From positions 1 to 38,229 of the IMG/VR virus record IMGVR_UViG_3300032223_001522: DNA of 38,229 nt; one strand, given 5' to 3'. A program made the translations under genes and the position numbers. The DNA comes from a virus. The first letter of the stretch is position 1. Every line of letters starts with the position of its first letter. This document shows positions 16,416-25,738 of the stretch, in pieces. The notes under the pieces were generated by a model that had not been told where the DNA came from, ran no database searches, and saw nothing but the letters and a program-made list of their open reading frames with translations.

Positions 16416-18239
16416 TCAGTTTCCAGGATCAGACCGGTAAGCAAACAAGTATTGGGCGCATGTATCCAGCATCGAACAGTCGCAACTTGTTTGGCTGGAG
16501 CAGTTCAGGGCCAACGATGAGCATGCCGAGTCGGTTCGGCATTCGCCAACGGTAGGCTCTTGAATTTCAATGGCATTCACCCGTAGAAGTTTTATCCGAG
16601 CATGCCCTGTCATTGCAATCCGCAACTGGACATCAAATAGACGCTTAAACTGTTCTCCGATAATCGGGTCGCACGCATCCGAAGGGGTCGGAAGACGCAT
16701 TTTAGGGCGATACTGAGGCTGAAGGTTTTGAATTGGAGCGCCGCATCCGGATCCGGAGCACAAATTGATGTTTGCACATTCCGACCACGAATGCCAACAG
16801 ACCCAGGCCGGATACTGGTCCGGCTTGTATTTGACATCAAACTCGCAGTTTCCGCGAAGGTCATCGACCCAAATTTCAGCAGAATCTAGGCGCTTTTTGA
16901 ACTGCTGCTGATCGAAGTTGTACGCCTTGGTTTGAATTTCCCACTGAATAGGGGTTTGAACATTTGCTGCTGGCGTATCTGAATCGTCGTCTTTGGTTAT
17001 TTCCCAAATCTCAACAGCCATTGTGCTTCGATTTCTAGCAATGATATATGCATTTTCATTGCCAGCATATTCAACCTTGGCGACTTGATGAATATCCAAA
17101 CCAGTCCACATTCCCTCCCAAGACGGAGGAAGCTTACCCTTTAGTCCGGAAATTAGATTGAATTCAAGGATTGATAATGCTCTATGCAAGACTCCTTTAT
17201 CCGAGTGATATGGAGAAGATGTCATTATCAATCGGTTATCGAATGTGATGCCAGAACAGTAGGCCAACAGGTCCGATTGGTCCTGTTTTACCAAAAACGA
17301 CATCTCATTTGACAACGGAGTGTTGCCCCAATCGCTAAATTGCCGAAGGCCGGCAACAAACGAGCGAATGCCGTCTGGAGCACGATAGTACACATCACCG
17401 TTTACAGTAACGCACGACCTGGCCGATACCGACCCATAATTAACTAGAGAAATGGACTGAATCGGGTAGTTCAGGTTTTTCCAAGTTGTGCGATCCGTTG
17501 GTGCGTTAATTGAGAACACATACTTTGGAGTCATTATTAGCAGTGGCCCTTGACCCAAAGCTGTGTTCAGAACAGCCGGTATGCCTATCCCGGTAATGCC
17601 TCCTGAATCTTGAGCAACGGTAAAATCTCCACCTTCGTTTAAGAACGTGTTTTCAGTCTCTTTCAGAACGTCTGAACGCTGACCATTGCCATATACAATA
17701 TCGGTAGCCCTAAATGAAAGACCGTTTGGGAGTGCGTACCAAATTCGCCCCTGAACATACCCCATCACGGTTCCGCACTTAATCTCATCATTGCCAGCGC
17801 GACGCATGGATGCTCCGTCCCAAATCAAAGGCCGGCTGAATCCATCTTGAATGATTAGAAAGTTTTCAGCCTGAAGCATCCAACCTTGATTGAAAATGGA
17901 TGGGTTAGGATCTCCTGGAATGCTGATTTCTGTAACCGAAGTGGATCTTTTATCCCACAAATAGACACGACCACCGATTAGAAAAACGAGATACTTATGA
18001 CCGTCATCTGAAACGTATCCAGAGCAGCATTGAAATGTTCCCGTGATGTCTTGTCCTGACAATTGGAATGGAAACTTCTTCCACCCTGGGCGGGTGGAAC
18101 AGAAAGCACCGTAAAAGGTGGTATTTACTGCCCAAACCACCTGATTTCGGTTAACAAGGTTTGGCGAGCGCCCCGTGTCAACTCCGCCCTCAAACGAGAT
18201 TGAACCGTCGCTAATCCTTTTGGGTGCGCGTTCGCTCAT
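16416..18239 (-). CDS. Tail nozzle / tail tubular protein B-like
   Basis: 607 residues. Repeated short beta-strand units (KYLVFLIGGRVYLWD, NFLIIQDGFSRPLIWDG, GDVYYRAPDGIRSF) suggest a beta-propeller, as in the nozzle of short-tailed phages (T7 gp12-like). The N-terminal FEGGVDTGRSPNLVNRNQVV resembles the opening of such proteins. The last 150 residues are unusually Cys-rich (for example CSGSGCG and CSSQTSCDCSMLDTC), which could cross-link the tail tip or bind metal. Its ATG overlaps the fibre stop. Confidence 0.65.
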   Translation of the reverse strand: MSERAPKRISDGSISFEGGVDTGRSPNLVNRNQVVWAVNTTFYGAFCSTRPGWKKFPFQLSGQDITGTFQCCSGYVSDDGHKYLVFLIGGRVYLWDKRSTSVTEISIPGDPNPSIFNQGWMLQAENFLIIQDGFSRPLIWDGASMRRAGNDEIKCGTVMGYVQGRIWYALPNGLSFRATDIVYGNGQRSDVLKETENTFLNEGGDFTVAQDSGGITGIGIPAVLNTALGQGPLLIMTPKYVFSINAPTDRTTWKNLNYPIQSISLVNYGSVSARSCVTVNGDVYYRAPDGIRSFVAGLRQFSDWGNTPLSNEMSFLVKQDQSDLLAYCSGITFDNRLIMTSSPYHSDKGVLHRALSILEFNLISGLKGKLPPSWEGMWTGLDIHQVAKVEYAGNENAYIIARNRSTMAVEIWEITKDDDSDTPAANVQTPIQWEIQTKAYNFDQQQFKKRLDSAEIWVDDLRGNCEFDVKYKPDQYPAWVCWHSWSECANINLCSGSGCGAPIQNLQPQYRPKMRLPTPSDACDPIIGEQFKRLFDVQLRIAMTGHARIKLLRVNAIEIQEPTVGECRTDSACSSLALNCSSQTSCDCSMLDTCAQYLFAYRSDPGN

Positions 18240-19516
18240 GCGGAAATCTTGGTGATGGTCACTCGACTACCTTGCTCAAACACCGAATTCGCAGAGGACG
18301 AATCAGCGTAAATCGCAACCTGAATGGAATCAGAATTGGCATTTGTGATTTGCACAATACCACCAAGAGAAAGAGTGACAGATTGGGCACTGGTGGTGGT
18401 TATTCGGCCAGTAATCCCGGTAACCGCTGAATTCTTTAGAACCTGAGCAGTGTACGTTCTTGTTCCGGAATTAGGACGAACATACAGGGATACTTGTATG
18501 ACGTAATACCCAGTTGTGGTTGGGGTATATGCTCCATTAGATCCAAAGGCTGCTTCAGTTTGAAAACCAATGGTTGTGGAAGGTTGATTTGCCGCTACGA
18601 AAATTACAGCACCCAATCCGCCGCCGGAAACAATTGGAACAGTCCATCCGCTTTCGAGACTGGCAAAATAGACTGATAGATATTGGGGGTTGAAGGCATT
18701 GGCCAACCCCAAGGCCGTCCTGGCTCCTGCGGCTGTGCTTGATCCTGTGCCTCCATTAGCAATAGGTAGCACTCCGGTCACCGCGCTACCAAGGTTAAGT
18801 TGCTGGTAGCTTGCTTGAACGCCTACACCATTTGAACAAATGGGATAGGTCGCAGTCCCAACCGAAAGCTTGGCCAAGGCGGAGGTTGACGAGGCTGAAA
18901 GCAAATCACCAATTGCGAATGTCGATTGCCCGGTCCCGCCTTTCGGGGCCGTCAAGGTGCCTGACAGGTCACTCGTTGGAATTGTCGTTACCGTCGTAAC
19001 CGCCCCAGTGGTCGTCGTCACCTTGGCATATCCCGAAGAAAGACTTCCAAGAACTTGAGCATTAGGAAGTGATCCGTCTGCCGTTTGAATCAGGTAGGTT
19101 GAAGTGGACGGAGCGCCGCCCCCGGCTGCTCCAGTGGTTCCCCTAGGCCCTGCAATGGATACTTTCTGACCAAGAGCAATAACGGTTGTTGCTGGAACCG
19201 CTTGAATGTTTTTGCAGGTAATGGAATTGCTCGTAAACGAGATAACCTCAAAATATCCCGCATTCCCGATATACACTTCCAAGTATGCTCCTCCAGGGCT
19301 AGACGGCAAAAAGCTGGTAGAATCCACCGAAACCACTACCGTAAAGCTGACGTTTGGAACCGTAAACTGAGCCGTGGTTGTGCAGTAAGCATTAACCCCA
19401 TTTGACCCATTGGTTCCGTTTGACCCGGCTGGACCGGTCGGACCAGGGATATTCACTACGGTTGGACTGGTGCCGCATGTGCAGCACCCCGAGCTACTTG
19501 GAAGTTGAGCAGGCAT
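18236..19516 (-). CDS. Collagen-like tail fibre with C1q-like head
   Basis: 426 residues from ATG 19516. The longer frame would run into the divergent terminase gene. A short Gly-X-Y run (GPTGPAGSNGTNGSNG, about 25-40) and a second (GPRGTTGAAGG, about 122-132) are collagen-like. The middle has fibre repeats PKGGTGQSTFA and ANGGTGSSTAAGARTALG, typical of trimeric phage fibres. The C-terminal about 140 residues have the order of a C1q/TNF-like jelly roll (GAYTPTTTGYYVIQVSLYV ... GDSIQ-like ... VTITKIS). This is probably a trimeric receptor-binding fibre. The N-terminus is Cys-rich. Confidence 0.75.
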   Translation of the reverse strand: MPAQLPSSSGCCTCGTSPTVVNIPGPTGPAGSNGTNGSNGVNAYCTTTAQFTVPNVSFTVVVSVDSTSFLPSSPGGAYLEVYIGNAGYFEVISFTSNSITCKNIQAVPATTVIALGQKVSIAGPRGTTGAAGGGAPSTSTYLIQTADGSLPNAQVLGSLSSGYAKVTTTTGAVTTVTTIPTSDLSGTLTAPKGGTGQSTFAIGDLLSASSTSALAKLSVGTATYPICSNGVGVQASYQQLNLGSAVTGVLPIANGGTGSSTAAGARTALGLANAFNPQYLSVYFASLESGWTVPIVSGGGLGAVIFVAANQPSTTIGFQTEAAFGSNGAYTPTTTGYYVIQVSLYVRPNSGTRTYTAQVLKNSAVTGITGRITTTSAQSVTLSLGGIVQITNANSDSIQVAIYADSSSANSVFEQGSRVTITKISA

Positions 19517-19530
19517 AACAACAAAAACAA

Positions 19531-21306
19531 ATGATCGAAACAGCAACAACCGAAACCGTTGTTCCCACCGCGATTCAACCGCAAAGGCTCCTTGAATACA
19601 AGTACGGGATTCGGACCAATGTGCGCCTTACTCCCGCCGACGTGGAATGCTACGCATTTCGGAATAAGCTACAAATCCACGAAGGCGGCCTTGGCACTTA
19701 TGGGCATTGTAAAGAATTGTCCAATATCCTTTGGCCAAAGCTCATTTGGCATGAATGGCTTGAACGACAGATCGAGAGCTTGTGCGAGTCTAACTATGTA
19801 AGCTGGGCAGGTTGCGGCGCATCGGGAAAGACCTACGGGGCATCTCTCTTTGCCATGCTGTTTTGGGCAGCAAACCCATCCAAAACGGCGGTTGTATTGA
19901 CCTCAACCACCGCCAAGATGATCCGAAAGCGTATGTGGGGAAATATCCAAGGGCTTTTCCGGGGGTCCACGGGATTTCCGGGCAACCTTGTGGACTCAAA
20001 AATGACCCTCCAGTCAGTACGAGGAGACGATAAGCACTCAATCTCGGCAATTGCGGTAGCGGAGGGAAACACCGCCAAGGCTGTCGCCAACATTCAAGGT
20101 ATTCACGCGGAACGGGTTATGGTAATCGTTGACGAAGCTACGGACACACCAGAGGCGGCGTTTGAGGCATGTACAAACCTGTCCAAAGGCTGCAAAGAGT
20201 TCAAGTTGTTGGTGATCGGTAACCCTGCCAGTAAATTTGACCCCCATGGCCGTTTTTCCACTCCCAAACACGGTTGGGGTTCTGTTGACATTGAGGATGA
20301 GGAATGGGTTACGCAACGCGGGGTTTGTCTTCGGTTTGACGGGTCAAAGTCCCCAAACTTCAAAGCTGGACGTACCTTGTACCCATTTTTGATTACAAAG
20401 CAGCAGTTGATTCAAGCCAAGGAACACGAAGGCGAAAATAGCCCTACGTTTTGGAAGTACACCCGTGGCATGTGGGCACCGGATGGCATGGTTAAGACGG
20501 TTCTATCTGAGTCCCTGATCGATAAGCACGACCTCCGTAAGCAGATCATTTTCCGAAATGCATCGACCAAGATCGCCTCGTTGGACCCGGCATTTATGGG
20601 TGGTGACCGGTGCATCCTCCGATTTGGCCGCTTGGGAATTAACCTTGCGGGCATTATGACCCTATCCTCTGACGAGATTATCCATATCTCGCCAAATGCC
20701 ATGTCTCAGGAGCCGGTTCATTATCAAATCGCTAATTCAGTAATTGAGCATTGCCAGAAACGCGGAATCAGGCCGGAACACTTTGCCCTAGACTCGTCAG
20801 GCGAAGGCGGCGGATTGGCCGACATCATTCAAAAGACCTGGGGCCAGATTGTGCGCGTTGAATTTGGAGGCAAGCCTTCGCAAAAGCCTGTATCAGAAGA
20901 AGATGCGCGTCCGGCAGAGGAGGTCTATGATCGCAAAGTGTCGGAACTTTGGTTTAGTGTCCGACAGTGGGCCACCAAGGACAAGCTGGGCGGGCTAGAC
21001 AACGATACTCTTAAAGAGTTGTGCGGCAGGATGTTCAATGATGAAAAGCGTAAGATTGTCGTCGAGAGGAAATCCGACATGAAAAAGCGGACGGGCCGGT
21101 CTCCGGACTTGGCTGATGCTTTTGTGGTCATGGTTGAATTGGCTCGTCAGTTAGGCGGAGAAGGGGGAAAAGAATCTAGGTCAGACAAGCGGTGGGACGA
21201 TATGGTCCACACTTTTGATAGTCTGCATACCGACGAAAATACTTATGTGGAAGCTCCTGAACGCACATTTTGGTCCGAGGGGGGGATGGACGTATCGCAT
21301 TCCTGA
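19531..21306 (+). CDS. terL: Terminase large subunit
   Basis: 591 residues. ATPase: Walker A GCGASGKT (94-101), VVLTSTTAKMIRKRMW, Walker B MVIVDEATD (Asp201-Glu202) and coupling motif VIGNPAS. Nuclease: ASLDPAFMGGDRC with the first Asp, HFALDSSGEGGGLAD with the second, and RSPDLADAFVV with the last. The motor pulls DNA through the portal and cuts it. The start ATG is 14 bases from the opposite-strand fibre ATG, in AACAACAAAAACAA, so its promoter must lie inside the fibre gene. The terminase small subunit is not adjacent; a candidate is at 37903-38229. Confidence 0.93.
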   Translation: MIETATTETVVPTAIQPQRLLEYKYGIRTNVRLTPADVECYAFRNKLQIHEGGLGTYGHCKELSNILWPKLIWHEWLERQIESLCESNYVSWAGCGASGKTYGASLFAMLFWAANPSKTAVVLTSTTAKMIRKRMWGNIQGLFRGSTGFPGNLVDSKMTLQSVRGDDKHSISAIAVAEGNTAKAVANIQGIHAERVMVIVDEATDTPEAAFEACTNLSKGCKEFKLLVIGNPASKFDPHGRFSTPKHGWGSVDIEDEEWVTQRGVCLRFDGSKSPNFKAGRTLYPFLITKQQLIQAKEHEGENSPTFWKYTRGMWAPDGMVKTVLSESLIDKHDLRKQIIFRNASTKIASLDPAFMGGDRCILRFGRLGINLAGIMTLSSDEIIHISPNAMSQEPVHYQIANSVIEHCQKRGIRPEHFALDSSGEGGGLADIIQKTWGQIVRVEFGGKPSQKPVSEEDARPAEEVYDRKVSELWFSVRQWATKDKLGGLDNDTLKELCGRMFNDEKRKIVVERKSDMKKRTGRSPDLADAFVVMVELARQLGGEGGKESRSDKRWDDMVHTFDSLHTDENTYVEAPERTFWSEGGMDVSHS

Positions 21307-21847
21307 AAACGGGATTATCGTTAACGGTGGGACTTTTGAGGCATTGGTGACCGAGGCGTCCAACCATTACTTGGCCAACAATCTAAAGGTTCCGTACAAC
21401 TTGGAAAACATCATTCTCGCATACGTTTGTCAGACCTACGCCGAATGTAGCTACGACAATGTTCCCAATGCGGTAGCGAGAGGAGTCATCAAGTCTTGGC
21501 AGTTGACCGATGTGATTCGGTTTTCCAAGACCATGTTTGACGCCATGATTTCTGGAGAGAAAGTAGAACAGTCTGAAGCAGATAGACGGGCACAAATTTG
21601 TTCCACCTGTCCCTTTAATGTCCAGCCGGACGGTTGCGTTGGGTGCAATAGCAGGCTGCTTAAAGAATCCATTATTGCGCTTACCAGGGCCGGTAAAACG
21701 GAATATGATAACCGTTTAATGAGTTGCAAGTTTTGTGGCTGCTTCATCAATGCCATGGTTTGGTTTCCGCTTTCAACTTTACAGAAATTCACCGACCCTC
21801 AAGAAAACAGCGATCTTCCTGATTACTGTTGGAAAAAGGCAAAATAA
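21245..21847 (+). CDS. Cys-rich zinc-binding hypothetical protein
   Basis: 200 residues from ATG 21245, overlapping the terminase 3' end by 62 bases in another frame; GTG/ATG codons further upstream are possible. The N-terminal region (GPRGGWTYRIPENGIIVNGG) is followed by helices, then a Cys cluster: CSTC, C-x2-C (CVGC) and CKFCGC, which could hold one or two zinc ions. The position between terminase and portal suggests a packaging or head-assembly role, but no family function is known to me. Confidence 0.72.
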   Translation: MWKLLNAHFGPRGGWTYRIPENGIIVNGGTFEALVTEASNHYLANNLKVPYNLENIILAYVCQTYAECSYDNVPNAVARGVIKSWQLTDVIRFSKTMFDAMISGEKVEQSEADRRAQICSTCPFNVQPDGCVGCNSRLLKESIIALTRAGKTEYDNRLMSCKFCGCFINAMVWFPLSTLQKFTDPQENSDLPDYCWKKAK

Positions 21848-21850
21848 TTT

Positions 21851-24124
21851 ATGATCGGATCAGTTACCGCAATTCGACTTGAGAATCTTAACAAGGACGG
21901 CTCCGCACCGGAGACGCGCCTCAAGGATCCCCAAGAGGCGTCGCAGATGCTCAACCAGATGCTTTACGCGGACGCCATGCGTAATAGCACCCGGTCACGC
22001 CTGCGAGGTCTTATTGACGGAAACCAGCCTTACAGCCCTGCTGAACTCCGTAAGAACGGTCAAGCTTTCCGAACCAACGTCAATTTCCGCGAGTCAGAAG
22101 CGTTTCTTGGGCAGGCCACCGGCAATTTCTACGACGTGTTTGCGGAAGTGCCAACCTACGCAACCGTTCGCACCAAGTACGGTCACGATGAGGCCAAGGT
22201 TCAGGAATGGTCCGGAATCATTACCGAAGAGTTTGACCGACTTCAAAAGGCGGATCGAGATTTCGATTATCTCATGCAGCTTTCTCAGCGGGAAATGGTC
22301 CTTATCGGCATTGGCCCGATGTGCTTTGAGGACGCTACTAACTGGAAGTGCAAGGCTATCATGGCCACGGAACTTTTAGTGCCGGATGGCACCAAGTCCA
22401 ATACGTCCGATTGGAAAGTTGCCATGGTCCGCGTGAAGATGGGCGTGGATGAGCTTTACCAGAAGATTGAGAACGAGGATGCGGCCACGGCTAACGGGTG
22501 GGATGTTGAGGCGTGCAAGAAGTCCATCATGGACGCCATGCCGGAACCTTATCGGCGCGGCACCCAATGGAATTGGGAATACGTTCAACAGCAGCTTCGT
22601 GACAACAACATAAGCTATTCGGCCCGGTGCGACGTTGTTCTCGCCACGCATGTTCTCTACAAGGAATTCGACGGCAAGATCAGCCACCGAATCATTGATG
22701 AGCGAAACACTCAGGTATTCCTGTATTCCAAGCTTCGCCGGTTTGATTCTTGGGATTCGGTGATCCATCCCATGTACTACGACCGTGGAGATGGCACGCA
22801 CCACGGCGTCAAGGGGCTTGGAATCAAGATGTATCAGGCGATGGAGCTTAAGAATCGCCTTTGGTGCGCTACGTTCGACGCGGCTTTTGCGCGAACGCAG
22901 ATTATGTTCAAGCCGACGAGCGCAAATGCCTTGAACAAGACAAGTGTTGTTCAGATGGGTCCGTATTCCATCCTTCCTCCAGATTACGAAGTTGTTCAGA
23001 CCAACATTTCGGGTGTCCTAGATGCCCCCATGGCGGCAATGTCGTCGTTGGACGGGGTTATTCAAGGCAACACGGCCCAATACCGGCAAACGCTCACCAA
23101 ACCCCAGGGCAACCCGCGAACGGCCACGGAAATCCAGGCGATCATTTCCCAGCAGTCGGCACTTGGTAAGACTCAGCTTAACCGATACTACGAGCAACTT
23201 GATCGGCTGTTTGAAGAGAAGTATCGCCGAGCCGTAAATCTAAACCTTCCTCCAAATGTTGATAAGGATTGGGACGAGGCGATAGCTTTCCAGCAGCGTT
23301 GTATGGATCGCGGTGTTCCCAAGCAGGCGCTTTTGGATGTCGATTACGTCCAAGCGACTCGCACAGTTGGCCAAGGATCTCAATTCGTGAAACAGCAGGT
23401 TCTTGGGTCACTACTCAACATCGCTGGAATGATCCCGTCCAGTGGTCAACAGAATCTCTTGTCAGACTATGTGGCATCGCTTGTGGGTCAGCAAATGGTC
23501 AATCGGTATGTCCCTCAAGGTCAGACCGACGCAAAGACTCAAGATCAGGTGGCCCTGGCAACTTTGGAACACACGTCAATTCACACTGGCAATCCGGCGA
23601 TTGTCACAGACACTCAGAACCACCCGGTCCATTGCACGATTCATCTTCAGGCGGCGACCGAGGCTGCGAATAGTCTTCAGCAGGGCGGAAACCCGCAGGA
23701 GGTCTTGCTATTCCTTCAGGGAATCGAGCAGCACGTTTCTCAACATCTCCAGAAGATGCAGAACAACCCGATCCAGGCCAACATGGTCAAAATGTTTGCC
23801 CAGCAGCTTCAGGAGATGAGCAAAGTTGTTCAGGAGCTTTCTGCACATGTTCAGGAACAAGCGCAGTCTCAGGCACAGATGCAGCACGCCCAGGCAATTC
23901 AGTCCGGTCAGGATCCCAAGACGGCGATTCTCGCCGCGCAGACTCAGCAGCAGATCATGCGCGACAATCAACTCGCCATGGCTGAAATGCAGCGTAAGTC
24001 GGCCAAGTCTCAAGTTGATTCGCAAGCTAAGATTGCGAAGACGACTGCGGACATCAATCGGGCAAATGCCCAAGCGGCTGCGGATATTAACCGGTCACGC
24101 ATTGAATCGAGTCATCCGGCCTAA
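21851..24124 (+). CDS. Portal protein
   Basis: 757 residues, directly after the terminase and Cys-rich genes. The large size, the alpha-rich N-terminus (NSTRSRLRGLIDGNQPY), the QSALGKTQLNRYYEQLDRLF helix and a long C-terminal Gln/Ala-rich coiled stretch (about 620-757, for example VQEQAQSQAQMQHAQAIQSG) match podovirus portals of the P22 type, whose C-terminus forms an internal barrel. The dodecameric portal is the entry channel for DNA and the site of tail attachment. Its TAA shares CTAA with the TAG of the opposite-strand glycosyltransferase. Confidence 0.87.
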   Translation: MIGSVTAIRLENLNKDGSAPETRLKDPQEASQMLNQMLYADAMRNSTRSRLRGLIDGNQPYSPAELRKNGQAFRTNVNFRESEAFLGQATGNFYDVFAEVPTYATVRTKYGHDEAKVQEWSGIITEEFDRLQKADRDFDYLMQLSQREMVLIGIGPMCFEDATNWKCKAIMATELLVPDGTKSNTSDWKVAMVRVKMGVDELYQKIENEDAATANGWDVEACKKSIMDAMPEPYRRGTQWNWEYVQQQLRDNNISYSARCDVVLATHVLYKEFDGKISHRIIDERNTQVFLYSKLRRFDSWDSVIHPMYYDRGDGTHHGVKGLGIKMYQAMELKNRLWCATFDAAFARTQIMFKPTSANALNKTSVVQMGPYSILPPDYEVVQTNISGVLDAPMAAMSSLDGVIQGNTAQYRQTLTKPQGNPRTATEIQAIISQQSALGKTQLNRYYEQLDRLFEEKYRRAVNLNLPPNVDKDWDEAIAFQQRCMDRGVPKQALLDVDYVQATRTVGQGSQFVKQQVLGSLLNIAGMIPSSGQQNLLSDYVASLVGQQMVNRYVPQGQTDAKTQDQVALATLEHTSIHTGNPAIVTDTQNHPVHCTIHLQAATEAANSLQQGGNPQEVLLFLQGIEQHVSQHLQKMQNNPIQANMVKMFAQQLQEMSKVVQELSAHVQEQAQSQAQMQHAQAIQSGQDPKTAILAAQTQQQIMRDNQLAMAEMQRKSAKSQVDSQAKIAKTTADINRANAQAAADINRSRIESSHPA

Positions 24125-25035
24125 AGCATTTTCAGTGGTGTTCCGGTGTACCATTCATGCTCCGGAATGCCAACTATTGGAAACGGCTCACCGGACAGCA
24201 CTCGTTTTCGCAAACCGGCTATCCCTTCGTCCCCAAAATAGTTTGGGTGATATTTGATTTTGAGAGCTTGGTTTAGAACTGCATGGCTTTTGTCGTTTGG
24301 TGAATATCCAAAATCTTTGCGCTCAAACTGAATGTTGGAAACGTGTCCCTCCTCAGATTCCCAAGTCATCATCCCTTTGTGATATTGAAAATGGACACCA
24401 ATGTTCCCAAGCATTATTCCCATGATGCAATCCTCAAACCCCATTCCATCACACATGGCTTCCGGCCATCCGTTAACGGATAGCAATGTGTGAACTGGAG
24501 CACATAGAGAACATCCATAAAGCCAGTTTCCGGCGCAAACCATTGGGACAGCAGTTGCGGGCCTGTTGTCATGTCCACTTGGACTATCACGATAATGCGT
24601 TACCACTCCAGTTTCAGCCTCCACGGTAAGTTCAAACACTTTTCTATAAGCACCCAGTGTTATGAGTCCGGTTTGGGACGCCTCAGAAACAACATCTACC
24701 CACCCAGGCATTAGCACGCTAAGATCATCACAATAGACAATGTGACCGTCCGGCGCGAGACAGAGAGCCGTGTTGCGAGCGTTCGATGCTGCAAACCAAT
24801 TAGTTTTTGTGAGTCGATGCGGACCCTGCCAAACGCACGGCTTTGGAGGAACGTGAATCGCGTTGTGCTTGGCCAACATATCCTTGAATTCCTTGGGCCG
24901 ATTCAGGCAATGGAAATCAACCACGATAAGCTGCGAATCGGGAATCTTTTGTTTGAACCCTTGGTGATGGAGCGAATCCAGAAACCATTCAATGTGAGGC
25001 TCTTCCCGGTTCGTCATGTAGCAAACAGTGACCAT
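24121..25035 (-). CDS. GT-A type glycosyltransferase
   Basis: 304 residues from ATG 25035. Motifs in order: N-terminal VTVCYMTNREEPHIEWF, SNARNTAL (84-91), VYCDDLSVLMPGW with Asp103-Asp104 as the nucleotide-sugar/metal DxD site, and DGMGFEDCIMG with Glu201-Asp202 as probable catalytic base region. These match family 2-like (GT-A) enzymes. A phage enzyme like this may decorate host lipopolysaccharide or capsule, or virion proteins. It is the only - strand gene inside the + packaging block, which suggests it arrived as an independent cargo gene. It faces the methyltransferase gene across a 68-base interval. Confidence 0.82.
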   Translation of the reverse strand: MVTVCYMTNREEPHIEWFLDSLHHQGFKQKIPDSQLIVVDFHCLNRPKEFKDMLAKHNAIHVPPKPCVWQGPHRLTKTNWFAASNARNTALCLAPDGHIVYCDDLSVLMPGWVDVVSEASQTGLITLGAYRKVFELTVEAETGVVTHYRDSPSGHDNRPATAVPMVCAGNWLYGCSLCAPVHTLLSVNGWPEAMCDGMGFEDCIMGIMLGNIGVHFQYHKGMMTWESEEGHVSNIQFERKDFGYSPNDKSHAVLNQALKIKYHPNYFGDEGIAGLRKRVLSGEPFPIVGIPEHEWYTGTPLKML

Positions 25036-25103
25036 GTTTCTTAAAAGTTGACTTTTGTTGGCTTGGTTGGAATCGTGACCTCGAAACAACAAGAGATCCT
25101 TCA

Positions 25104-25733
25104 ATGATTCCATCCGATCTTCAAGCACTCATCCTAAATCAGCTTCCGCACATGAACGGTTGGTGCGATCCCAAGAAAGCCCTGGATCTCGCGGAAACGG
25201 TTCTTGAATCCAAACCGTCCGTCTGCGTTGAGATTGGGGTTTTCGCCGGAAAGTCTCTAATCGCAACCGCTATGGCGCTTGAACACGTTGGACACGGCAA
25301 GGTATGGGGGATTGACCCTTGGGCCGTCGCTGATTGCTTGGTGGACGAGAACGAGGAAAACAAAAAGTGGTGGTCGCAGGATGTCAATTTGGAGTCCATT
25401 TTTGCTGAAGCGTTGAAACACCTTACCGACCGTGGCCTGTTAAACAAGCGTGCCGAACTGATTCGTCAGTCGTCAATGACGGCATGGAGGGGGTGGCCTG
25501 CTGACAGTCATCCAATCGATATTCTCCACATTGACGGAAACCATTCAGAGTGGGCCAGTAGCACGGATGTCGTTCTTTGGCTACCCTACCTCAAGAGCGG
25601 AGGAACTCTGTTCATGGACGATTACGATTGGGCTTCTACCCAAACCGCAAAGCGACTTATTGAGCGCCATTGCACATTGATTCGTGAAGAGAAGCTTCCG
25701 GAAAGTCATTACGCGGTTTATCGCAAGAAGTAA
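25104..25733 (+). CDS. Class I SAM-dependent methyltransferase
   Basis: 209 residues. SAM-binding motif I VCVEIGVFAGKS (40-51), acidic Asp71 after strand 2 (VWGIDPW), and DILHIDGNHSEW (about 143-154) with GGTLFMDDYDW are typical of the Methyltransf_24/O-methyltransferase group, which often modifies sugars in surface-glycan clusters. It lies beside a glycosyltransferase and a glycosidase-like gene. The start follows AACAAGAGATCCTTCA with no strong Shine-Dalgarno site. The stop is five bases before the next gene. Confidence 0.82.
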   Translation: MIPSDLQALILNQLPHMNGWCDPKKALDLAETVLESKPSVCVEIGVFAGKSLIATAMALEHVGHGKVWGIDPWAVADCLVDENEENKKWWSQDVNLESIFAEALKHLTDRGLLNKRAELIRQSSMTAWRGWPADSHPIDILHIDGNHSEWASSTDVVLWLPYLKSGGTLFMDDYDWASTQTAKRLIERHCTLIREEKLPESHYAVYRKK

Positions 25734-25738
25734 AACCC

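Noticed and set aside
25036-25103. Divergent promoter pair between the glycosyltransferase and the methyltransferase
   Set aside because: A TTGACT is present on +, but no fitting -10 box lies 16-18 bases downstream, so no promoter is called.
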